Source: Kitasatospora aureofaciens (GTDB lineage: Bacteria > Actinomycetota > Actinomycetes > Streptomycetales > Streptomycetaceae). Taken from it: a DNA stretch of 64,000 nt. Below, in pieces: positions 25,434 to 33,295 of this stretch (positions are counted from its first letter, which is position 1; each line of letters begins with the position of its first letter). The DNA lies in assembly GCA_000720845.1 (NCBI GenBank), contig JODU01000020.1, forward strand, positions 1-64,000, written 5' to 3'. Under the pieces are notes generated by a model. The model was not told the origin of the DNA. It did not search any database and saw only the letters and a list, made by a program, of their open reading frames with translations. The position numbers and the translations under genes are program-made.

Positions 25434-26827
25434 GCGTCCGCACCAACAAGCCGCACGAGATCGTCGAGCGGGCGCTGGAGCTGTCCCGGGCGGACGGGTG
25501 CGTCGTCATCGCCGACGAGGAGTCCACCGCCAACCTGCGCTGGGCGGGCAACGCGCTCACCACCAACGGCGTCACGCGCGGGCGCACGCTGACGGTGGTC
25601 GCCACCGTCGACGGGCAGCAGGGCACGGCGTCCGGGGTCGTCTCCCGCTCGGCCGTGGCCGTGGACGAGCTGGAGCCCCTGGTGCGGGCCGCCGAGGCCG
25701 CCGCGCGGGGTGCCGGACCCGCCGAGGACGCCCAGCCGCTGGTCACGGGCGGGGCGGCGTCCCCGGACTTCACCGACGCGCCCGCCGAGACCACGTCGGC
25801 GGTGTTCGCCGACTTCGCGCCGGCCCTCGGGGAGGCGTTCGCCCGCGCGCGTGCGGGCGGCCGGGAGCTGTACGGGTTCGCGAACCACGAGATGACCTCG
25901 ACGTACGTCGGCACCTCGACGGGGCTCAGGCTGCGGCACGACCAGCCGAACGGGACGCTGGAGCTGAACGCCAAGTCGCCGGACCGGACCCGGTCGGCGT
26001 GGGCGGGGCACGCCACCCGGGACTTCAAGGACGTCGACCCGGCGGCCCTCGACGCCGAGCTGGCCGTACGCCTCGGCTGGGCCGAGCGGCGGGTGGAGCT
26101 GCCCGCGGGGCGGTACGAGACGCTGCTGCCGCCGACCGCGGTCGCGGACCTGCTGATCTACCAGTACTGGTCGGCCTCCGGTCGGGACGCGGTCGAGGGG
26201 CGCACGGTGTTCTCCAAGCCCGGCGGCGGCACCCGTCTCGGCGAGCGGCTCGGCGCCCTGCCGTTGACACTGCGCAGCGATCCGCACGAGCCGGGGCTGG
26301 AGAGCGCGCCGTTCGTGGTCGCGCACTCCTCGGGCGGCGACCAGTCGGTGTTCGACAACGGGCTGCCGGTGACGGCGACCGACTGGATCCGCGGGGGCGA
26401 GCTGCACCGGCTGACCACCACCCGGCACGGCGCGGCCCTGACCGGGCTGCCGGTGGCACCCGCGGTCGGCAACCTGATCCTGGACGGCGGAGACCCCGAC
26501 CGGTCCCTGGACGAGATGGTCGCGGGCACGGAGCGCGGGCTGCTGCTGACCTGCCTCTGGTACATCCGGGAGGTCGACCCGGCGACGCTGCTGCTGACCG
26601 GGCTGACCCGGGACGGCGTCTACCTCGTGGAGCACGGCGAGGTCGTCGGCGAGGTGAACAACTTCCGGTTCAACGAGTCGCCGGTGGACCTGCTGGGCCG
26701 GGCCGCGGAGGCCGGGCGGACCGAGAAGACGCTGCCCAGGGAGTGGGGTGACTGGTTCACCAGGGCCGCGATGCCGGCGCTGCGGGTCCCCGATTTCAAT
26801 ATGAGCTCTGTCAGTCAGGGCGTATAA
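25430..26827 (+). CDS. tldE: TldE/PmbA-type protease partner
   Basis: 465-residue TldD/PmbA homologue without an HExxxH metal site, as expected for TldE, which shapes the substrate channel of the TldD-TldE heterodimer. Recognisable blocks include DGCVVIADEESTANLRWAGN at the N-terminus and LLLTCLWYIREVDPATLLLTG and NNFRFNESP near the C-terminus. It starts inside the tldD stop (ATGA). Confidence 0.93.
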   Translation: MSVRTNKPHEIVERALELSRADGCVVIADEESTANLRWAGNALTTNGVTRGRTLTVVATVDGQQGTASGVVSRSAVAVDELEPLVRAAEAAARGAGPAEDAQPLVTGGAASPDFTDAPAETTSAVFADFAPALGEAFARARAGGRELYGFANHEMTSTYVGTSTGLRLRHDQPNGTLELNAKSPDRTRSAWAGHATRDFKDVDPAALDAELAVRLGWAERRVELPAGRYETLLPPTAVADLLIYQYWSASGRDAVEGRTVFSKPGGGTRLGERLGALPLTLRSDPHEPGLESAPFVVAHSSGGDQSVFDNGLPVTATDWIRGGELHRLTTTRHGAALTGLPVAPAVGNLILDGGDPDRSLDEMVAGTERGLLLTCLWYIREVDPATLLLTGLTRDGVYLVEHGEVVGEVNNFRFNESPVDLLGRAAEAGRTEKTLPREWGDWFTRAAMPALRVPDFNMSSVSQGV

Positions 26828-26901
26828 CCTCGTAGTCGGCCGTCACCCGACTGCCCGAAGATCATCAAGCACCGCATGAGCACGTAGGAGACACGAGAAC
26901 C

Positions 26902-28170
26902 GTGACGGACATCGTCGACGAGCTGAAGTGGCGCGGGCTGTTCGCCCAGTCCACCGACGAGGACGCTTTGCGCAAGGCGCTCGCGGACGGTCCCGTCACG
27001 TTCTATTGCGGTTTCGACCCGACCGCGCCGTCCCTGCACGTGGGGCACCTGGTGCAGGTGCTCACCGTGCGCCGGCTCCAGCAGGCCGGTCACCGGCCGC
27101 TGGCGCTGGTCGGCGGGGCCACCGGCCAGATCGGCGACCCGCGACCGACCGCCGAGCGCACGCTGAACTCGCCGGAGACCGTCGCGGGCTGGGTCCAGCG
27201 GCTGCGCGGCCAGATCGAGCCGTTCCTGTCCTTCGAAGGCGAGAACGCCGCGGTGATGGTCAACAACCTCGACTGGACCGAGGGCCTGTCGGCGATCGAG
27301 TTCCTGCGGGACATCGGCAAGCACTTCCGGGTCAACAAGATGCTGACCAAGGACTCCGTCGCCCGACGGCTGGAGTCCTCCGAGGGCATCAGCTACACGG
27401 AGTTCAGCTACCAGCTGCTCCAGGCGATGGACTTCCTCCAGCTCTACCGGAGGTACGGCTGCACGATGCAGCAGGGCGGCAGCGACCAGTGGGGCAACCT
27501 CACGGCCGGCCTCGACCTGCTGCACCGGCTGGAGCCGGACGCGTCCGTGCACGCCTACGCCACGCCGCTGATGACCAAGGCGGACGGCACCAAGTTCGGC
27601 AAGACCGAGGGCGGCGCCGTCTGGCTCGACCCGGAGATGACGACGCCGTACGCCTTCTACCAGTTCTGGCTGAACGTGGACGACCGGGACATCTCGACAT
27701 ACATGCGCATCCTGTCGTTCCGCTCCCGTGAGGAGCTGGAGGAGCTGGAGCGGCAGACCGAGGAGCGTCCGCAGGCGCGGGCCGCGCAGCGGGCGCTGGC
27801 CGAGGAGCTGACGACGCTGGTGCACGGCGCCGGGCAGACGGCCGCGGTGATCGCCGCGTCCAAGGCCCTCTTCGGCCAGGGCGAGCTGGCGGAGCTGGAC
27901 GAGCGGACACTGGCCGCGGCCCTCTCGGAGCTGCCGCACGTCCGGGTCGCCGAGCCGGCCCCGGTCGTCGACCTGTTCGCCGAGGTGGGCCTGGTGGCCA
28001 GCAAGTCCGCCGCGCGCCGCACGGTGAAGGAGGGCGGCGCCTACGTGAACAACGCCAAGGTCACCGGCGAGGACGCCGTCCCCGCCAAGGAGGACCTGCT
28101 GCACGGGCGCTGGCTGGTGCTGCGCCGGGGCAAGAAGAACCTGGCCGCGGTGGAGGTCACCGGCGCCTGA
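26902..28170 (+). CDS. tyrS: Tyrosyl-tRNA synthetase
   Basis: 422-residue class I synthetase: CGFDPTAPSLHVGHLVQ contains the HIGH-type motif (HVGH), the KMSKS loop reads KFGKT, as is common in TyrRS, and a C-terminal S4-like RNA-binding domain lies at about 355-420 (ASKSAARRTVKEGGAYVNN). Tyrosine-pocket residues are seen in QGGSDQWGN. The GTG start is preceded by TAGGAGACACGAGAACC. It lies 74 bases after tldE on the same strand; no T-box is visible in that short gap. Confidence 0.97.
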   Translation: MTDIVDELKWRGLFAQSTDEDALRKALADGPVTFYCGFDPTAPSLHVGHLVQVLTVRRLQQAGHRPLALVGGATGQIGDPRPTAERTLNSPETVAGWVQRLRGQIEPFLSFEGENAAVMVNNLDWTEGLSAIEFLRDIGKHFRVNKMLTKDSVARRLESSEGISYTEFSYQLLQAMDFLQLYRRYGCTMQQGGSDQWGNLTAGLDLLHRLEPDASVHAYATPLMTKADGTKFGKTEGGAVWLDPEMTTPYAFYQFWLNVDDRDISTYMRILSFRSREELEELERQTEERPQARAAQRALAEELTTLVHGAGQTAAVIAASKALFGQGELAELDERTLAAALSELPHVRVAEPAPVVDLFAEVGLVASKSAARRTVKEGGAYVNNAKVTGEDAVPAKEDLLHGRWLVLRRGKKNLAAVEVTGA

Positions 28171-28261
28171 GCGGGCGCACGCGCGAGGGGCGCGCTCCGG
28201 CGCCGTACGGCTGTCGGAGTACGCCCCTTCGCCCTGCCTGCCCGAGTGGCCCCGGGGCCGG

Positions 28262-28543
28262 TCAGGCCCGTCCGCGCCGCCTGTTGCCGCGTACCGACGC
28301 GTAGGCCGCGTCGCCGAGGCCGACGACGATGATCGCCGCCACCAGCTGGAACAGGTGTCGCCACCAGTCGATGCCGGCCGTCGCCTCGACGCCGGCCGCG
28401 CGGGCGATCGCGTTGCCGATGATCGCGCCGATCATGCCGCAGATGGTGGTCAGCCACAGTGGCATGTGCTGCTTGCCGGGAATGATCGCCTTGGCGATCA
28501 AGCCGAGCACGAATCCCACGATGATCGCCCACAACCAGCCCAT
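28262..28543 (-). CDS. GlsB/YeaQ/YmgE-family stress membrane protein
   Basis: 93 residues with three hydrophobic segments: LWAIIVGFVLGLIAKAI, ICGMIGAIIGNAIARA, and LFQLVAAIIVVGLGDAAY. The GQxx/PGKQHMPLW loop and GxxGAxxGxxI pattern identify the transglycosylase-associated (GlsB) family, induced by envelope and osmotic stress in other bacteria. The C-terminal third is longer than usual. Monocistronic. A 43-base inverted repeat (28586-28628) lies just upstream. Confidence 0.9.
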   Translation of the reverse strand: MGWLWAIIVGFVLGLIAKAIIPGKQHMPLWLTTICGMIGAIIGNAIARAAGVEATAGIDWWRHLFQLVAAIIVVGLGDAAYASVRGNRRRGRA

Positions 28544-28585
28544 GGCTGCCTCCTCGTCCGGCTCTACGCGAGCATTGCCACCAGT

Positions 28586-28628
28586 GTTCGGGCGTACCGC
28601 GTACGGCGCATGCCGCGTACGGCCGAAC
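28586..28628. promoter_or_regulatory. Long inverted repeat in the divergent region upstream of the GlsB gene
   Basis: Twelve-base arms GTTCGGGCGTAC and GTACGGCCGAAC (11 of 12 pair) surround 19 bases that contain a repeated CCGCGTACGG word. Its place 43 bases before the GlsB start suggests a regulatory site or a 5' leader hairpin. Confidence 0.45.
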
Positions 28629-28806
28629 GGGGTACCGGCGCCTGCGCCGGGCGGCGCACGCGGTGCGGCCGGATCGGGGGTGCCCCGGTCTCGTGGGCGG
28701 CGCGGGTGCGGCGTAACGTGGGGAGTTGTCCGGGACCGGAGTCCCCGAGCGGCCGCGGACGAGAGCGGGGCGGGGAGTGTCCGATGCGGGCGGATGGTGG
28801 AACCAG

Positions 28807-29205
28807 ATGCGGAAGCAGAGTGCCGGCGGCAGTGCCGAGGTGTTCCGGATCACCGGGGCCCGGACGGGCCTCCAGGAGGACGTGCGCGGGCGGCAGCGGC
28901 GGTACATCATCTCGATGTCCATCCGTACGGCGTCGGTGATCCTCGCGGTCTGCCTGTGGAACGTGGAACGGCACGTCGCGATCGTGGCCCTCGTCCTCGG
29001 CGCGGTCCTGCCGTACATCGCGGTGGTGATCGCCAACGCCGGGCGTGAGAACGCGCCATCCTTGCCGTCGACGTTCGTGACGGTGCCGACCCCACCGATG
29101 ATCATGCCGCCGCGGGACAGGGACGGCGCGGCGGAACCCGTCCCGGAGGCCGCCGCCGCCGATCCGGCGCCTGGTCCGGGCGGCGAGTCGCGCGGCCGAC
29201 CGTGA
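28807..29205 (+). CDS. DUF3099 membrane protein
   Basis: 132 residues. The actinobacterial DUF3099 core is VFRITGARTGLQEDVRGRQRRYIISMSIRT, followed by two membrane segments (ASVILAVCLW region and IVALVLGAVLPYIAVVIA) and a Pro/Ala-rich cytosolic tail. ATG 28807 matches family starts; a GTG at 28777 with GCGGGGAG ahead would add ten residues and is also possible. Function unknown. Confidence 0.85.
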   Translation: MRKQSAGGSAEVFRITGARTGLQEDVRGRQRRYIISMSIRTASVILAVCLWNVERHVAIVALVLGAVLPYIAVVIANAGRENAPSLPSTFVTVPTPPMIMPPRDRDGAAEPVPEAAAADPAPGPGGESRGRP

Positions 29206-29318
29206 CCGGGTGCGCCCCTTCGCGGTGGCGTCGATTCCACGCCAGGCCGAAGAAATGCTCAGATGAATCGTGTGGTTCCGGTGCCGGGCGACGGGTGGGC
29301 CGTGACATACTTCGTACG

Positions 29319-29385
29319 CGCTCCGCATCCCCCGTCGGAGCGACGGACCGACGCCGGGCAGCTCCCCCCGTGGCTGCTCGGCGTC
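29319..29385 (+). promoter_or_regulatory. Two tandem hairpins in the leader of the small Cys/His protein gene
   Basis: CGCTCCG-10-CGGAGCG (29319-29342) is followed by a 13-base stem GACGCCGGGCAGC / GCTGCTCGGCGTC (29350-29385, 12 of 13 pair). The pair lies 43 bases before the GTG start of the next gene and downstream of a CATACT-like -10. It may be an attenuator. Confidence 0.45.
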
Positions 29386-29428
29386 GCCTTGTGTGCGGGC
29401 CTTGTGCGTGGATCTGCGAGACGAAACC

Positions 29429-29659
29429 GTGAGTGACGAAACCACCCCGATCTGCTCCGCCAAGGGCTGCCGCACCCCCGCCGTGTGGGTGCTGGCGTGG
29501 AACAACCCGAAGCTCCACACCCCGGACCGCCGCAAGACGTGGATCGCGTGCGACGAGCACCGCGAGCACCTGTCCCAGTTCCTGGGGGTACGGGGCTTCC
29601 TGAAGGACGTGGTCCCGCTCGCGGAGTGGGAAGCCCCGGAGGACTCCGGCAGGCCGTGA
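29429..29659 (+). CDS. Small Cys/His-containing conserved protein
   Basis: 76 residues, conserved among Streptomyces as far as I recall. Possible metal ligands are C9 and C14 (ICSAKGC), C41 (WIACDEH), H44 and H48; the spacing suggests one zinc site. The remainder is short and hydrophilic with WVLAWNNPKLHTPDRRKTW as its most distinctive block. The GTG at 29429 is chosen; an upstream in-frame start would add 12 residues without a ribosome site. Function unknown. The leader holds two hairpins. Confidence 0.8.
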   Translation: MSDETTPICSAKGCRTPAVWVLAWNNPKLHTPDRRKTWIACDEHREHLSQFLGVRGFLKDVVPLAEWEAPEDSGRP

Positions 29660-29675
29660 GGAGCCGCCCCGGGCC

Positions 29676-30665
29676 CTAACCCCCGATCGCCGACATCGGG
29701 CGGTCGGGCTGGACGAAGGCCGGGTCGTCGAGGCCCGCGCCCGCCTTCTTGCCCCACATGGCCAGGCGCCAGATGCGGGCGATCTCCTCGTCCGGGGCGT
29801 CGGAGCGCAGGGCCGCCCGCAGGTCGGTCTCCTCGGTGGCGAACAGGCAGGTGCGCACCTGGCCGTCGGCGGTCAGGCGGGTGCGGTCGCAGGCCGAGCA
29901 GAACGGTCGGGTGACGGAGGCGATGACGCCGACGCGATGCGGGCCGCCGTCCACCACCCAGCGTTCGGCCGGGGCCGAGCCGCGCTCCCCGGCGCCCTCT
30001 GCGGTCAGCTCGAAACGGGTGCGCAGCGAGGACAGGATGTCGCCCGCGGTGACCATGCCCTCGCGCTTCCAGCCGTGCTGGGCGTCCAGGGGCATCTGCT
30101 CGATGAAACGCAGCTCGTAGTCGTGCTCGACGGCCCAGGCGAGCAGGTCGGGCGCCTCGTCGTCGTTCAGCCCGGGCATCAGGACGCTGTTGACCTTGAC
30201 GGGGGTCAGTCCGGCCTCGCGGGCGGCCGCCAGGCCCTCCAGGACGTCCTTGTGGCGGTCCCGGCGGGTGAGGGTCTTGAAGACGTCCGGGCGCAGGGTG
30301 TCCAGCGAGACGTTGACCCGGTCCAGGCCCGCCGCCTTCAGGGCCGTCGCCGTGCGCCCGAGGCCGATGCCGTTGGTCGTGAGCGACATCTGGGGGCGGG
30401 GCTCCAGGGCCGCGACGCGCTCGACGATGCCGACCAGGCCGGGGCGCAGCAGCGGCTCCCCGCCGGTGAAGCGGACCTCCTCGATGCCGAAGGAGGTGAC
30501 CGCGATGCCGATGAGGCGGACGATCTCGTCGTCGGTGAGCAGATCTGGCTTGGCCAGCCACTTCAGGCCCTCTTCGGGCATGCAGTAGGTGCAGCGCAGA
30601 TTGCAGCGGTCGGTGAGCGAGACCCTCAGGTCGGTGGCCACTCGGCCGTAGGTGTCGATGAGCAC
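29676..30665 (-). CDS. moaA: GTP 3',8-cyclase MoaA
   Basis: 329-residue radical-SAM enzyme for the first step of molybdenum cofactor synthesis. The N-terminal 4Fe-4S motif is CNLRCTYC and the C-terminal cluster ligands are in RPFCSACDRTRLTADGQVRTCLF; the FTGGEPLLR and NVSLDTL blocks are typical. It ends in GG, as required for MoaA activation. The GTG at 30665 has GGAGGGGG ahead; an upstream ATG adds 12 residues that lack homology. No other moa gene is adjacent, so the pathway is scattered. Confidence 0.95.
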   Translation of the reverse strand: MLIDTYGRVATDLRVSLTDRCNLRCTYCMPEEGLKWLAKPDLLTDDEIVRLIGIAVTSFGIEEVRFTGGEPLLRPGLVGIVERVAALEPRPQMSLTTNGIGLGRTATALKAAGLDRVNVSLDTLRPDVFKTLTRRDRHKDVLEGLAAAREAGLTPVKVNSVLMPGLNDDEAPDLLAWAVEHDYELRFIEQMPLDAQHGWKREGMVTAGDILSSLRTRFELTAEGAGERGSAPAERWVVDGGPHRVGVIASVTRPFCSACDRTRLTADGQVRTCLFATEETDLRAALRSDAPDEEIARIWRLAMWGKKAGAGLDDPAFVQPDRPMSAIGG

Positions 30666-30832
30666 GTGGGCCCCCTCCCTCGACGCGGATCGGTGGAGCA
30701 CTTCTCTCCTCCGACACCGTCGAGCCTACGTGACCGGTCCGACATCGACAGCCGCCCGATCCCACGACGCGGGACGCGGCCGCGTCGTAGGGATCTACGA
30801 GCGGCCGCGCCGGTACCGGTCGGGCGGGGGCG

Positions 30833-32467
30833 TCAGTGCGCTCCGGTGCCGGTCAGGGACCGGACCTCCAGCTCCGCGTACTTCGCCTTGTCGGGCTCCT
30901 CCTTCGACAGGACCGTGCCGAGCCAGCCCATCAGGAAGCCGAACGGGATCGAGATGATGCCCGGGTTCTTCAGCGGGAACCAGGCGAAGTCGACGTCCGG
31001 GAACATCGCCTTCGGGTCGCCGGAGACGACGGGTGAGAACAGCACCAGGCCGACGGCGACGATCAGGCCGCCGTAGATCGACCACAGGGCGCCCTGGGTG
31101 GTGAAGCGCTTCCAGAACAGGCTGTAGAGGATCGTCGGCAGGTTGGCGGACGCGGCGACCGCGAAGGCCAGGGCGACCAGGCCGGCCACGTTCAGGTCGC
31201 GGGCGAGGGCGCCGAGCGCGATGGAGACGATGCCGATGAAGACCGTCGCCCAGCGGGCCGCCCGCATCTCCTCCTTCTCGGTCGCCTGCCCCTTGCGGAT
31301 GACGTTGGCGTAGATGTCGTGCGCGAAGGACGAGGACGAGGCGAGGGTGAGGCCCGCGACGACGGCGAGGATGGTCGCGAAGGCCACCGCGGAGATCGTG
31401 GCGAGGAGGATCGCGCCCCAGGCCGAGTCGACGCCGCCCACGTGCAGGGCGAGCAGGGGCGCCGCCGTGTTGCCGGACGGGTTGGACGCGATGATCTCGT
31501 CCTTCCCGATGAGTGCCGCCGCGCCGAAGCCGAGGGCGATGGTCATCAGGTAGAAGGCGCCGATGATGCCGATCGCCCAGTTCACGGACTTACGGGCGGC
31601 CTTGGCGTTGGGGACCGTGTAGAAGCGGATCAGGATGTGCGGCAGACCGGCGGTGCCGAGCACCAGGGCGATGCCCAGGGAGATGAAGTCGAGCTTGGTG
31701 GTGCCGTTCGCGCCGTACTGGAGGCCGGGCTCCAGGAAGGCGGAGCCCGCGCCGCTGTTCTCCGCCGCCTTGCCGAGCAGGTCGGAGATGTTGAAGTCGA
31801 ACTTCAGCAGCACCAGGAAGGTGATCAGGATGGTGCCGCCGATCAGCAGCACGGCCTTGACCATCTGGACCCAGGTGGTGCCCTTCATGCCGCCGATGGT
31901 GACGTACACGATCATCAGGACGCCGACGAGGGCCACGATGAGGATCTTGCCCGCGTCGGAGGTGATGCCGAGCAGCAGCGAGACGAGGACGCCCGCGCCC
32001 GCCATCTGGGCCAGCAGGTAGAAGATCGAGACGACGATCGTGGAGGTGCCGGCGGCGGTGCGCACGGGGCGCTGGCGCATGCGGTAGGCGAGGACGTCGC
32101 CCATCGTGTAGCGGCCGGAGTTCCTGAGCGGCTCGGCGACCAGGAGCAGGGCCACCAGCCAGGCGACCAGGAAGCCGATGGAGTACAGGAAGCCGTCGTA
32201 GCCGAAGAGGGCGATGGCGCCGGCGATGCCGAGGAAGGACGCCGCCGACATGTAGTCGCCGGAGACGGCGAGGCCGTTCTGGAAGGCGCTGAAGGACCGG
32301 CCGCCCGCGTAGAAGTCGGCGGCGTCCTTGGTCTGGCGGCCCGCCCAGACGGTGATCCCGAGGGTCGCGACGACGAAGACGGCGAAGAGCGTGATGATCA
32401 GCGGCCGGTGCTCGCTGGCCTCGTTGGCGGCCAGCTCGGCGGCGAAGACGGTCTGTGCGGGGCTCAT
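30833..32467 (-). CDS. Sodium/solute symporter (ActP-like, cation/acetate family)
   Basis: 544-residue SSS-family carrier with about 13 membrane segments. FYAGGRSFSAFQNGLAVSGDYMSAASFLG and GLPHILIRFYTVPNAKAARKSV are the family signatures seen in ActP acetate permeases. The start at ATG 32467 overlaps the stop of the DUF485 gene upstream (ATGA), a common pairing for ActP. It likely imports acetate or another short monocarboxylate. The first ~10 residues precede an extra hydrophobic or periplasmic stretch. Confidence 0.94.
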   Translation of the reverse strand: MSPAQTVFAAELAANEASEHRPLIITLFAVFVVATLGITVWAGRQTKDAADFYAGGRSFSAFQNGLAVSGDYMSAASFLGIAGAIALFGYDGFLYSIGFLVAWLVALLLVAEPLRNSGRYTMGDVLAYRMRQRPVRTAAGTSTIVVSIFYLLAQMAGAGVLVSLLLGITSDAGKILIVALVGVLMIVYVTIGGMKGTTWVQMVKAVLLIGGTILITFLVLLKFDFNISDLLGKAAENSGAGSAFLEPGLQYGANGTTKLDFISLGIALVLGTAGLPHILIRFYTVPNAKAARKSVNWAIGIIGAFYLMTIALGFGAAALIGKDEIIASNPSGNTAAPLLALHVGGVDSAWGAILLATISAVAFATILAVVAGLTLASSSSFAHDIYANVIRKGQATEKEEMRAARWATVFIGIVSIALGALARDLNVAGLVALAFAVAASANLPTILYSLFWKRFTTQGALWSIYGGLIVAVGLVLFSPVVSGDPKAMFPDVDFAWFPLKNPGIISIPFGFLMGWLGTVLSKEEPDKAKYAELEVRSLTGTGAH

Positions 32468-32820
32468 GCGCCGCCCTCCATCCGGGACTTGATGGCCTCG
32501 GCCTTGGGGTCGAGCTTCGCGGCGGCGTGCCGCGAGTACCACCAGGCGATGAGGAACGTGCTGACGAACTGGGCGATGCCGAAGACGAACGCGACGTTGA
32601 TGTTGCCGAACAGCTTGGTGCCCATGAAGCCGCCGGCGTAGTTCGACAGCAGCACGTAGAGCAGGTACCAGGCCACGAAGGCGACGGTCAGCGGAAACGC
32701 GAAGGAGCGGAAGGCGCGGCGCAGTTCGGCGAACTCAGCGCTCTGCTGCACTTCGGAGAACTCCTCGGCGGAGGGGAGTCGGTGTTCCTCTTTCGAGGGG
32801 GGCGGTGCGTCGGTGGCCAC
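32464..32820 (-). CDS. DUF485 membrane protein, partner of the symporter
   Basis: 118 residues with two membrane segments (FAFPLTVAFVAWYLLYVLLSNY and NVAFVFGIAQFVSTFLIAWWY). DUF485 proteins are usually encoded directly before actP and co-expressed with it. The GTG at 32820 is preceded by GAGGAG at good spacing; an ATG at 32844 is an alternative. It overlaps the next gene by four bases. Confidence 0.9.
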   Translation of the reverse strand: MATDAPPPSKEEHRLPSAEEFSEVQQSAEFAELRRAFRSFAFPLTVAFVAWYLLYVLLSNYAGGFMGTKLFGNINVAFVFGIAQFVSTFLIAWWYSRHAAAKLDPKAEAIKSRMEGGA

Positions 32821-33295
32821 GGAGTCTCCTCGTACGACGGACATGACGGCTTGGACCTCGGTGTTCTCGCGGGGAACCGGTGGTGCTCGGGCTCCCTGTC
32901 CAACGACACGGCGCCCCGCGGGGACCGGTTCAACACCCGTGGCACTTTCCGAAGTCACCCCCGGTGGGTCATTGCTGGCCAGCGACTTCGGGGGATAGCT
33001 TCACCCTGCACCACTACGTCATGTACCTGCCCGGGCCGATACCCGTGTCCGGGCGGGTGCCGTCTGCCGGATGATGTGGAGACCCCATGGATCATCTGCG
33101 TTCCCCGATTGACCCGCGCTCCAGACGCGGGCTCGCGCTCGCGGTGCCGGTCGCACCGGGCGCGAGGGTGTCGGGCATCAGGTGAGCGACGCCTCGCAGG
33201 CACCCCCGGGTGCCCACGTGGGCACCTCCGCCTCCCTGCCACGCACCGGCATCACGCGTTTTCCGAGCTTTCCCGACGGACTGGAGACACCACGC
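32821..33295. other. Divergent intergenic region without a convincing gene
   Basis: 475 bases between the DUF485 gene and the subtilase. I see short open frames with poor codon use only. It holds a 10-base palindrome GCTGGCCAGC (32974-32983) and the 18-base palindrome at 33209-33226, so promoters for both sides probably lie here. Confidence 0.6.
33209..33226. promoter_or_regulatory. Perfect 18-base palindrome upstream of the subtilase gene
   Basis: GGTGCCCACGTGGGCACC reads the same on both strands and ends 69 bases before the subtilase start. It contains the CACGTG core. A regulator site or a leader hairpin is plausible. Confidence 0.5.

Noticed and set aside
23910..26827. RiPP cluster around tldD/tldE
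   Set aside because: No precursor peptide, cyclase or exporter is visible on either side; the pair looks like housekeeping.
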